Shown here: positions 1 through 7,627 of the stretch, in pieces
How positions within the stretch are numbered: the stretch's first letter is position 1
How the letters are laid out: every line of letters starts with the position of its first letter
Assembly (NCBI GenBank): GCA_015057555.1
Contig: SVEC01000003.1
Location: forward strand, 1-64,000
Reading direction: 5' to 3'
Origin: Lachnospiraceae bacterium
Lineage (GTDB): Bacteria > Bacillota > Clostridia > Lachnospirales > Lachnospiraceae
Length of the DNA stretch: 64,000 nt
Position numbers and translations under genes: made by a program
Notes under the pieces: generated by a model
What the model was told of the DNA's origin: nothing
The model's input: the letters and a program-made list of their open reading frames with translations, nothing else
Databases searched by the model: none

Positions 1-154
1 CCAACCTACACACCTATCACATGTTGAGACGGTAGTTCTCTTGTCCCGATAAAAACAGAAACATTACAAATCATTCTTTTTGGGGTTTGGGATTAAAAAA
101 TTTTTGATTTTTGTCGATACATTATTTATTATGTGCATTACAAGGAGTGAGGGT

Positions 155-3100
155 ATGAAAGGAAGACTAAAGAAAATATTTAGAATTCTTGCAGGAATAA
201 TTGTTATTGCATTGGTTTTAAATGATTACAAGTGCGGATTAAGCACTAGGGCTGCTGGGACTACCGATGGTAGTTATCTGCTGAGTAGCGTAAAGATAAA
301 AAATCCAGACACCAACGGAGAAATTAGCACTGGAGAAGAGATTACAGCTGATGACCAGCTTTTAGTTGAGTATTATTTGAAGGATTTGTATCCAGTTGGA
401 ACTGGACAAAATTTGGAGCAAGGAACTACATATTCCTTTAAGGTGCCGGATGAATTAAAGGTGTTATCTCAAGGAACATGGACACTTAGAGCTGGTACAT
501 ATACATTGGGTAGATGTTCATATGATTCAAGCACTCATACAATTCAGGTTATATTTGATGATGAATGCTTCGACTCCGCTGGATTCGCAGCAGATGGTGT
601 AACCGGTACATATATTGGCTTTACTGCTTGCTTAGATTCTGACAAATTGGGAAATCAAGATAATCAGTCACTTAAATTTCAGATAGCAGGTGGCGAATAT
701 GCATTTTCCTTTGTATATGGCGAGGATGCCAAGATGAGCAAGACTGGAAGCTATGATGATAATGCAGAGAAAATCACATGGACTATTACCATAGATGAAG
801 GTAGCAAGAATTATGACAAATTGGTGTTCCAGGACACCTTTTCAGCTAACCAGCAATATGTTACAGGAAGCTTAAAGGAGAAGGTTGGAGATAGTGGGGC
901 ATTTACCGCATGTAATAATGTGACAGTTTCTGGAAATACCATAGAATACGAATACACTCCTGGAGCTTCTACAAGAACCTTCACATACCAGACAAGCTTT
1001 ACAGAGGATGCCTTAAATCCTAATAATGCCACAAATAATAAAATAGAGCTTACTGCAACTAACAGTGCACGTATTGTATATCCACAGGATAATAACAAGG
1101 AGATTGCTAACACTGGACAGGTTACGGTAAGAGCAACTGTAACAGTAGAGAGCGAAGATACAAGTACAGTAATATTAGATAAGATTGGTAAATGGCATGT
1201 AAGAGAGGACAATGGTCTTCTGTGGCATATCGCAGTAAATGAAGCTAAGCAGAATTTAGGGGATAATGTATATCTAATTGAAACTATTGGTGGAAGTACC
1301 TCCGAAGCTGGAGATATTAAGCAAAAGCTGGGTGATAATCCAATTAGAAATGTAAAGGTTAATGGTGTAGACGCCACTGCGGAGCAGCTCGGGAAGATTA
1401 CCATAGGACCAGCAGGCGCAGGCTTTAAGTCCAATGAATACAAGATTTCATTCGGTGATTTGCTAGATGGAAATACTGTTGAATTTGATTTCTTTACTCT
1501 TATGTCAGAAGAGGAGATAGAGTTTTATCAGGGTAATAATTATACTGAAGAGTTGGGTAGAACCGGTAGAAATACAGTAACAATGTATCAGACAACCACT
1601 ATGTTAAAATCGGTGGATGCTATTGTCAGAGCATATCCGAAGGTATTGGATAAATCATTTAGTAGCTATAATTATGACACACATGAATTAGAGTGGATAA
1701 TTGATGTGAATTATGATTTTATGAAACTGGATGATGTTGTTTTGGAGGATAGTATTTTAGCGGGCTCATTTGCTGACAAGGTTATAGTTAGGACCTATGA
1801 AAATGGTGACTCTACATATGTGGCTGATACAACACAGCTTACCATCACCCCAAACACAAAGGGAATGTATTATGAGTACAATGAGCAGACCAAGTTGGTT
1901 ACAATTTATCTAGGAGATATCCCTCGCAACACAAAGTATGATGTACTAGTATACTCTGTGTTGGATGCTGAAGATGAAATTAATGATAATGGTACCATAA
2001 AGAAATTATCCAATTACAATGGTACAATTGACGTTGGTAACAGAGTTACAATGAAGAAAACAGGAAGCTCTCCAGTAACAGCAGAGGCTACAGGTACAAT
2101 TCAGAACAAGATTTTGGAGAAATCCGGTAGGGTTACTGCAGCGGGAGTTGCCTCCTACGAAATTAAGTTAAATCAGGCTCAGATGGATTGGCCACAGCAG
2201 TCTGAAATCGTGGATATTATGTCTCCGGGAATGATGCTAGATGTGGCGTCTATTCAATTATATGAAGCAAGCGTAGCAGAGGATGGAACTATGACAGCTA
2301 CGCAGCTGGTTGATAGGGAAGCTTATGAGAGAAATATAGTTGTTTTAGAAGAGGGTAATGCTGATGGTGAGGAAGCAGGCTCCACTAAGCTAACTATTGT
2401 TTTACCACAGAATGCTGGCAATAAGGCATATATATTGAAGTATGACTCAATCCTAGAGGAGGATACTACCTGTGAGAAATTTACAAATAAGGTAAAGCTT
2501 CAGGGAGTAACCAACGAGGAAACAAAAACAAATACCGAAATTGACGCTCAGGACCTTAGAGGATATGGTGGAGCCACTATAATAACATATAGTAAGGTTA
2601 AGATTATCAAGCATAATGAAAGCCAGGAAGCTCTAGATGGTGCAGAATTTGCCTTACTTCTTAATGGAGAGGAAATTGAGAGAAAAACCACAGATGCAAA
2701 TGGAGAGATTATCTTCTCTTACCTAAGTCCGGGAGAAACATATACCATAAAGGAGACCAAAGCACCAGATGGATATGTGATAGATGAAAGTGCTTCGGGA
2801 ACATGGGAATTTGTTGCTAAGGATAAGGGCGACAAGTATTACTTAGATAATCCACATATTTTTGTTAACAAGAAAGAACAAGTAACCACTGAAGAAGCAA
2901 CAACCCAGGAGGTAACCACCGAGGAAGTGACAACCCAGCAGGTAACCACTGAGGAAGTGACAACCCAGCAGGTAACCACTGAGGAAGCAACAACCCAGAC
3001 TGCAACAACTGAGGATACCTCTGGCGAAGATAGGTTAACCACAACTGAAAAGGACTCTGATACAGATGATGGTAAGAGTCAGCAGGAAAATAAGGTTCCA

Positions 3101-3208
3101 GGACCACAAACAGGAGATTACAACACGTTAGTAGCATTGATACTTTGTTTTGTAAGTGCTTTGTGTTTGTTAGTTATAAAACGATTTAGAGAAAGAACAG
3201 CTATCTAG
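155..3208 (+). CDS. Sortase-anchored surface adhesin with SpaA/Cna-B-type domain
   Basis: Predicted cell-wall-anchored adhesin of 1017 aa. The ATG at 155 is chosen because AAGGAGTGA (142-150) lies just upstream and the protein then begins with a basic stretch and a hydrophobic signal segment. An upstream in-frame start at 80 lacks a ribosome site. Most of the protein is repeated beta-rich modules resembling Gram-positive collagen-binding/SdrD-type folds. Near residue 840 there is a prealbumin-like SpaA/Cna-B domain (pattern LDGAEFAL...KETKAPDGY), a class that often forms internal isopeptide bonds. A Thr/Glu-rich stalk of ten-residue repeats follows, then GPQTGD, a hydrophobic helix and a basic tail (KRFRERTAI). 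GPQTGD replaces the usual LPxTG, so a sortase tolerating that variant is inferred. The gene is monocistronic and ends in a hairpin terminator. Ligand unknown. Confidence 0.85.
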   Translation: MKGRLKKIFRILAGIIVIALVLNDYKCGLSTRAAGTTDGSYLLSSVKIKNPDTNGEISTGEEITADDQLLVEYYLKDLYPVGTGQNLEQGTTYSFKVPDELKVLSQGTWTLRAGTYTLGRCSYDSSTHTIQVIFDDECFDSAGFAADGVTGTYIGFTACLDSDKLGNQDNQSLKFQIAGGEYAFSFVYGEDAKMSKTGSYDDNAEKITWTITIDEGSKNYDKLVFQDTFSANQQYVTGSLKEKVGDSGAFTACNNVTVSGNTIEYEYTPGASTRTFTYQTSFTEDALNPNNATNNKIELTATNSARIVYPQDNNKEIANTGQVTVRATVTVESEDTSTVILDKIGKWHVREDNGLLWHIAVNEAKQNLGDNVYLIETIGGSTSEAGDIKQKLGDNPIRNVKVNGVDATAEQLGKITIGPAGAGFKSNEYKISFGDLLDGNTVEFDFFTLMSEEEIEFYQGNNYTEELGRTGRNTVTMYQTTTMLKSVDAIVRAYPKVLDKSFSSYNYDTHELEWIIDVNYDFMKLDDVVLEDSILAGSFADKVIVRTYENGDSTYVADTTQLTITPNTKGMYYEYNEQTKLVTIYLGDIPRNTKYDVLVYSVLDAEDEINDNGTIKKLSNYNGTIDVGNRVTMKKTGSSPVTAEATGTIQNKILEKSGRVTAAGVASYEIKLNQAQMDWPQQSEIVDIMSPGMMLDVASIQLYEASVAEDGTMTATQLVDREAYERNIVVLEEGNADGEEAGSTKLTIVLPQNAGNKAYILKYDSILEEDTTCEKFTNKVKLQGVTNEETKTNTEIDAQDLRGYGGATIITYSKVKIIKHNESQEALDGAEFALLLNGEEIERKTTDANGEIIFSYLSPGETYTIKETKAPDGYVIDESASGTWEFVAKDKGDKYYLDNPHIFVNKKEQVTTEEATTQEVTTEEVTTQQVTTEEVTTQQVTTEEATTQTATTEDTSGEDRLTTTEKDSDTDDGKSQQENKVPGPQTGDYNTLVALILCFVSALCLLVIKRFRERTAI
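2882..3016 (+). repeat. In-frame 30-bp tandem repeat (Thr-rich stalk)
   Basis: Four full 30-bp units (starts 2882, 2912, 2942, 2972) and a partial fifth encode VTTEEVTTQQ-like decapeptides. Units differ by only a few bases, suggesting recent expansion. They form the wall-spanning stalk between the last folded domain and the sorting signal, and copy number probably varies between strains. Confidence 0.9.
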
Positions 3209-3215
3209 GCAAATT

Positions 3216-3270
3216 AAAACCTCTGAGTTAATGTAGATTATATACATTAATCCAGAGGTTTTATGTTTTT
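3216..3270. terminator. Bidirectional intrinsic terminator
   Basis: Arms AAAACCTCTG (from 3216) and CCAGAGGTTTT (to about 3264) form a long near-perfect hairpin. An A-tract lies on one side and T-rich sequence on the other, between the convergent adhesin and Hpt genes. Confidence 0.85.
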
Positions 3271-3273
3271 GGT

Positions 3274-3651
3274 TTAAGTAATATTTTTAACTTTCTCCAT
3301 CAAAGCCTTAAGAGCTAAAATATAGTTATCATAGTCACTGGTGATAAAGACCACGTCATTCGCTTTACCAGCAAGCTCGTGCTTAAGGCTAAGGTCAGCA
3401 AAATTATCAGCACCGATTGTTCTGGTGTTGCTCTTTAAGCTGTGAGCAACGATTGCATAATTAGCCCAATCCTTTTTCTCGTAGAATTCACCCAACTGAA
3501 TGATGAATTTTTCTGCTTGAGCCACAAAGGCCTCTAGGATTTCGTTGTAAAACTCCTCTGAGTCCATACAGAATTTCAAACCGTTTTCCTTATTGATTAC
3601 CAGATATTCATCTAAAATATTGGAGTTATTTGTTACATCTAAATTGTTCAT
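3274..3651 (-). CDS. Stand-alone Hpt (histidine phosphotransfer) domain protein
   Basis: A 125-aa protein consisting of essentially one Hpt helical bundle. The motif AHSLKS places the phosphorylatable histidine at about residue 70, with the conserved Lys two residues later. Hpt proteins carry phosphate between the receiver domain of a hybrid kinase and a downstream response regulator in the cytoplasm. No kinase or regulator is adjacent. The hybrid kinase at 24961 has a receiver but no Hpt, so it is a candidate partner by inference only. The start is supported by AAAGGAGC nine bases upstream of ATG and by a good promoter further upstream. Confidence 0.88.
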   Translation of the reverse strand: MNNLDVTNNSNILDEYLVINKENGLKFCMDSEEFYNEILEAFVAQAEKFIIQLGEFYEKKDWANYAIVAHSLKSNTRTIGADNFADLSLKHELAGKANDVVFITSDYDNYILALKALMEKVKNIT

Positions 3652-3720
3652 AATTACTAGCTCCTTTGGAAGATATTGTAATAATAATTCGTCTAGCTTA
3701 GTAGCTAAATATGTATCTAT

Positions 3721-3749
3721 ATAATATCACTGAAAATTAATATTATCAA
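3721..3749 (-). promoter_or_regulatory. Promoter of the Hpt gene
   Basis: Read on the minus strand, TTGATA (3749-3744) is separated by 17 bp from TATTAT (3726-3721), about 70 bp upstream of the Hpt start. This matches sigma-A consensus spacing. Confidence 0.6.
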
Positions 3750-3844
3750 TGTGGGAAAATGCATTTCAAATGAAGATTGTAGCGGTATAGAAATTGTTGT
3801 ATTATATGTATATTAGATATTTAGTTGTTGATTTGGAGAAGCCT

Positions 3845-5092
3845 ATGAAATTAGTACCTATTCCAGCAAATGAATATGAGAATTATCGTTTAGATTTGAT
3901 GTTTAACTGCTACAAATGGGATCCACAGTTTTTGGACAACAACACTGTGGCAAGGTATGCTCTGGTAATCACTGAGGAGGAGCATAAACAGCTTAAAATG
4001 CTCACAGAAGGCTTAGACATGGAGACAAGAGAAGCGGAGCAGTTCCTGAACAAGAATCAGAGCTTAGTAGCGCCCCTAAAGCTGACCAAACAGCTTCGTG
4101 GAGATATAGGGCGAATGAAAAATTACGACCCGGACAAGCATATAAGACTTGCCCGTTATGATTTCCACCCCGTGTCAGATGTAGAAGGTGGATGGGCTAT
4201 AAGCGAGGTAAATAGTGATGTGCCGGGAGGCTTTGCCGAGGCAAGTCTTATGCCCCTTGCGGCTATAGAAAGCATTAACAGGGCACAGCACATTCAGATT
4301 ATGGAGAAGACCGAATACCATATAGTAAGCTTTGGGGATGTGATGGTTGAAGCTGTTAAGAGAAAGGTTAGAGCCGGTGGAAGAATAATGCTTGTACACT
4401 GCACCTGCTACAGTGACGACCGACAGGTTATGCAGTTTTTGGGAGACAGGCTAAAGGCAGAGGGCTATCAGATAATATACGGCGCTGTGGAGCATGTGAA
4501 TTTTAAGTATAATAAAGCCTACTGCGTGTTGGATGGTAACGAAGGAGAGCTAGATGCTATATTTCGTTTTACACCCCTGGAGTGGTTTAAGGATATAAAG
4601 CCGAAAGGCTGGCAGGGGTATTTTGATACAGAGACAGTAAGCTGTAATCACCCAGTGGCCATATACGCCCAGACCAAAAGATTTCCTTTTATATGGAATG
4701 TGTTAGAAGCACAGGGTATAAATATGTCCACCTGGAGAAGACTGCTTCCTGATACCATAGAGGCAAAGGCGGCAGCAGGACGTGAGGACTACATATATAA
4801 GCCAGCCTACGGAAGAGTGGGTGAAGGAATTTCTATTAGAGAGGCTTTAGACATTAAGGAATATGAGAAGATAATGAAGGATGTGGGAAGACACCCATCC
4901 AGATATGTGGCACAGAAGAAATTCGCAAGTACACCTCTTAAAGGAGAAAGTGGCGAGGAATTCCACCTGTGCCTGGGCTCCTATGCCATAGACGGAGCCC
5001 AGGCTGGATACTATGCCAGAATAAGTAGCACACCTCGCATAGATTCAAATGCAGCGGACATTCCGGTGTTGATAGAAAGGGCAGGTGATTAG
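3845..5092 (+). CDS. Glutathionylspermidine-synthase-like ATP-grasp ligase
   Basis: A 415-aa member of the glutathionylspermidine synthase preATP-grasp/ATP-grasp family (YgiC/YjfC type), without the amidase domain of E. coli GspS. The motif EVNSDVPGG near residue 120 matches the family's E-x-N-x-D-x-P substrate/Mg loop, and YKPAYGRVGEG near residue 320 is the ATP-binding loop. The family makes amide bonds between a peptide carboxylate and an amine, classically glutathione and spermidine. Here homospermidine synthase lies two genes downstream, so homospermidine or a related polyamine is a plausible amine substrate (inference). The ATG at 3845 follows GGAGAA (3835-3840); upstream in-frame starts lack a ribosome site. 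The next gene begins at the stop codon, indicating translational coupling. Confidence 0.8.
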   Translation: MKLVPIPANEYENYRLDLMFNCYKWDPQFLDNNTVARYALVITEEEHKQLKMLTEGLDMETREAEQFLNKNQSLVAPLKLTKQLRGDIGRMKNYDPDKHIRLARYDFHPVSDVEGGWAISEVNSDVPGGFAEASLMPLAAIESINRAQHIQIMEKTEYHIVSFGDVMVEAVKRKVRAGGRIMLVHCTCYSDDRQVMQFLGDRLKAEGYQIIYGAVEHVNFKYNKAYCVLDGNEGELDAIFRFTPLEWFKDIKPKGWQGYFDTETVSCNHPVAIYAQTKRFPFIWNVLEAQGINMSTWRRLLPDTIEAKAAAGREDYIYKPAYGRVGEGISIREALDIKEYEKIMKDVGRHPSRYVAQKKFASTPLKGESGEEFHLCLGSYAIDGAQAGYYARISSTPRIDSNAADIPVLIERAGD

Positions 5093-5093
5093 T

Positions 5094-5795
5094 ATGACAG
5101 CTAAGGAAATATACAAAATCTGGGCACCAGACAGCGCAAAATGGGTAGACTGGGTTAGACCTGTACCCTTTATGTGTATAGGGCAGTATTCCAAGGCCTA
5201 CGCTATGCCGGACTTAGCACTGCCTAAGGTAGTATTCCTAGAGGAACCTCAGGATAAATCATTGTTAGAAATCTTACTTGGATCTGCCCCAGAGCTTGAC
5301 CTTAAGGAGACCGCCATAATAGTGGACTTAAATGGTGAGGAAGGTGTGAGATATGGAATGGCTCTTACCAAGGATGGCTTTAGACCAATTCCTATATATA
5401 ACGGTACCATAGAACAACAGGGCGCAAGAGCCACAACTGATAATCAGTCTGTAGGTATGGCTTTAGAGCGTTGGGCAAAGGAACTTCTTAAGGTGAACTT
5501 GGATGACAATGCAAACCCTGCATTTTTACTAGACAGAGGTAGGTTAAATAGATACAAGCTGGAGGATGCTATGTATGATAATAGCTGGGATGTGTACCCA
5601 CAGGATTTGCCGTCAGCACATTATTTTCTGGATCATGGAATTAATAACATATTGGTGATTGGTGGCAGAAAAATATCCAGAGACATAAAGAAAATACTGG
5701 TTGCACATCAGAAGAAAGGTTTAAAAATATATCATACCAACGGGTATGAAAGGCCTAAGAAGAAATACATATTCCATAAGCCCCAATGGGATTAA
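5094..5795 (+). CDS. Unknown protein of the polyamine cluster
   Basis: A 233-aa soluble protein that I do not recognise as a named family. It has no signal peptide or membrane segment. Visible features are a W-rich N-terminus (KIWAPDSAKWVDWVRP), a central segment ending YNGTIEQQGA, the stretch FLLDRGRLNRY, and a basic C-terminus with several Lys-Lys-Lys runs. ATG 5094 is preferred over GTG 5085 because AGGTGA (5083-5088) sits five bases upstream. The gene overlaps the end of the ATP-grasp gene and precedes homospermidine synthase by 85 bp, so it probably acts in the same pathway, perhaps as a partner or accessory subunit. Function unassigned. Confidence 0.75.
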   Translation: MTAKEIYKIWAPDSAKWVDWVRPVPFMCIGQYSKAYAMPDLALPKVVFLEEPQDKSLLEILLGSAPELDLKETAIIVDLNGEEGVRYGMALTKDGFRPIPIYNGTIEQQGARATTDNQSVGMALERWAKELLKVNLDDNANPAFLLDRGRLNRYKLEDAMYDNSWDVYPQDLPSAHYFLDHGINNILVIGGRKISRDIKKILVAHQKKGLKIYHTNGYERPKKKYIFHKPQWD

Positions 5796-5880
5796 CTTTA
5801 GATGGGATAGACGCAGGAGATTGTGCTGTAAAATTAGTATCAGCTAGAAGCATATTCGTCAGAAAAAAGAGGAAAGTAAA

Positions 5881-7353
5881 TTGATAAAATTCGACGGTCG
5901 CATAGTCCAGTTTGGATTTGGCGCAGTGGGAAAAAGCTTCTATGAGAAGCTACCCCTAGAGATACAATTTAATGAAAATAACTACTATGTCATAACCTGT
6001 GAAGAGGTGGAGTTTATAGCCTACATAAACCTAGGAGGTTTAGTGGAAAACTTCATCACCGCCCAGGTTACAAGGGACAACTTTAAGGAAATCTTCGGGA
6101 AAATCTTAAGGGAGGGAGATTTACTTATAGACTTTGCGGACACAGTGGGAACTAGAGATATATGTGAGTGGTGCGCCGAAAATAACATTATGTACCTAAA
6201 TACAGGGGAGGCAGATTGGCCAGATAATTGGTACTCCATATTCGATGAGCATGATAAAAAGTGGGAGCTAAAGAGGAGATTTGCTGATGAAGAAAACCAT
6301 AACAAATATCCCGTCGTCGTGCACCATGGCAATAACCCAGGGCTGGTGTCACACTTTGTAAAGGCGGCCTTAGAGTACATAGTTACTACTCAGTTTAAGA
6401 AGGACAAGGAGCTAAAAAGGCTGCTTAAGGAAGGCAGCTTTAATGAGCTTGCCCGTAGGCTAGGACTTAGACAGCTTCACGTCAGCGATATAGATTTGCA
6501 GAAGGTAAAGGGAGACTTTGACGAAAACCTCTTGATAAACACCTGGTGTACAGACTCCTTTTGGTTTGAGATGCTAAGTGAGGCAACCTTAGATCTGGGA
6601 ACAGCCGAGGATGTAGACTTTGAAAATGATTGTAGAATGTATAACAGGGAAAAGGGCTATATGGAGTTTAATTCTCTGGCAGCAGACAAACGCTGTGCTA
6701 CCTTTTATCCTGAGGGAGCCTTCCAAGGCCATCTGGTACCTCACGAGGAAACCATATCCATAGCAAAAAACCTAGAGGTGGTGGAGGATGGGAAGGTAGT
6801 ATATCGCCCTACAGTTGCATTTATATATGAGCCATGCCAGTATGCCAGCAGATATCTAAAGGGTGCCAAGGTTAATGATTATCCTAACCCAGACCCTACT
6901 AAGCCACTAGACTGTGAGGATTGGAATGGAACAAGCATAATAAGAGGATACATCTACCCAAATAATGTGGAAATGCTCTATGGGGATAAGATAGAATCCG
7001 GCACAGAGTATGTGGGAGTATTTCTTATGGGAGAAAAATTTAATCCTGTGTGGGTAGGTAACCGTATAGAATTACCATACCTATACAAGAACAAAGCTCC
7101 ACATAGCTGGCAGACACCAACCATAACACCGGTTGCCATGTCCGCCCTATCAGCCCTGTGTTGGATGCTAAAGAACAAGGACAAGGGAGGAATATACTTC
7201 CCGGACGAAATCCCAGACTATAAAGGAATAATTAAGACGGCGGAGAAATATATTTCCAAAACCATTTACAAAACCTTCTCCAAGGAAGAGGTGGAAGAAG
7301 GTCTGGGAGTGAATTTTAAGAATTTACAGGTGAAGGATATATTTAGGAGTTAA
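5881..7353 (+). CDS. hss: Homospermidine synthase
   Basis: A 490-aa homospermidine synthase of the saccharopine-dehydrogenase-like fold (EC 2.5.1.44/45). The family uses NAD to transfer an aminobutyl group from putrescine (or spermidine) to putrescine, giving sym-homospermidine. The N-terminus carries a Rossmann dinucleotide loop (QFGFGAVGKS), and the signature HGNNPGLVSHFVK lies near residue 155, as in bacterial Hss. Length matches the family. The TTG start at 5881 follows AGAGGAAAG (5868-5876) at good spacing; no nearby ATG fits. The gene is last in the cluster with the ATP-grasp ligase and the unknown protein, and a hairpin terminator follows. No putrescine-forming gene is in the window. 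Confidence 0.9.
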   Translation: MIKFDGRIVQFGFGAVGKSFYEKLPLEIQFNENNYYVITCEEVEFIAYINLGGLVENFITAQVTRDNFKEIFGKILREGDLLIDFADTVGTRDICEWCAENNIMYLNTGEADWPDNWYSIFDEHDKKWELKRRFADEENHNKYPVVVHHGNNPGLVSHFVKAALEYIVTTQFKKDKELKRLLKEGSFNELARRLGLRQLHVSDIDLQKVKGDFDENLLINTWCTDSFWFEMLSEATLDLGTAEDVDFENDCRMYNREKGYMEFNSLAADKRCATFYPEGAFQGHLVPHEETISIAKNLEVVEDGKVVYRPTVAFIYEPCQYASRYLKGAKVNDYPNPDPTKPLDCEDWNGTSIIRGYIYPNNVEMLYGDKIESGTEYVGVFLMGEKFNPVWVGNRIELPYLYKNKAPHSWQTPTITPVAMSALSALCWMLKNKDKGGIYFPDEIPDYKGIIKTAEKYISKTIYKTFSKEEVEEGLGVNFKNLQVKDIFRS

Positions 7354-7365
7354 TATATAAAATAC

Positions 7366-7398
7366 AAGGTTATAGGAGATTATCTCCTGTAGCCTTTT
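7366..7398 (+). terminator. Terminator of the polyamine cluster
   Basis: AAGGTTATAGGAGA and TCTCCTGTAGCCTT pair over about 14 bp, with GU pairs, around a short loop, followed by TTTTG. It lies 12 bp after the hss stop codon. Confidence 0.75.
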
Positions 7399-7448
7399 GT
7401 TATGTTAATACACCGCCTATGTTGTCGTATGAGGTTGTGAATATTACA

Positions 7449-7571
7449 AAAGGATGTGCGACATAATCTTCAGCCGGCCGCGATAGGGTCTCGCTGAGCT
7501 GACCGTTGTAGTGTCAGCGAGGGGAGAACCCTAGGCAGGTCCGGCCAAGAAATTAAATTGGCACATCCTTT
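7449..7571 (-). ncRNA. Structured repeat element, copy A (putative RNA)
   Basis: A 123-bp imperfect palindrome closed by AAAGGATGTGC/GCACATCCTTT. Read on the minus strand it contains the three blocks shared with copies B (26812) and C (47572): GCCGGACCTGCCTAGGG, CGCTGACACT..ACGGTCAGCT and CGCGGCCGG. The predicted fold is an outer helix, an AU-rich imperfect helix, a CCGG/CCGG helix, an internal loop, a variable helix, and a GCTGAC/GTCAGC hairpin with an ACT..ACG loop. GU pairs in the AU-rich helix are more numerous on the minus strand, which favours that strand as RNA. It begins 56 bp after the DUF2207 gene and may also end its transcript. Confidence 0.65.
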
Positions 7572-7627
7572 ATATAGTTCTATTCTATTGACAACGTGGG
7601 CGTTCGTTTAGAACCTGTAGGAGGATA

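Noticed and set aside
811-1443. 210-aa minus-strand frame inside the adhesin gene
   Set aside because: It is antisense to a clearly coding gene, has no ribosome site and no domain; it is a shadow frame.
7449-7571. Integron attC site or simple terminator
   Set aside because: It has no RYYYAAC/GTTRRRY core sites. It is far longer and more conserved internally than a terminator, and shares blocks with two distant copies.
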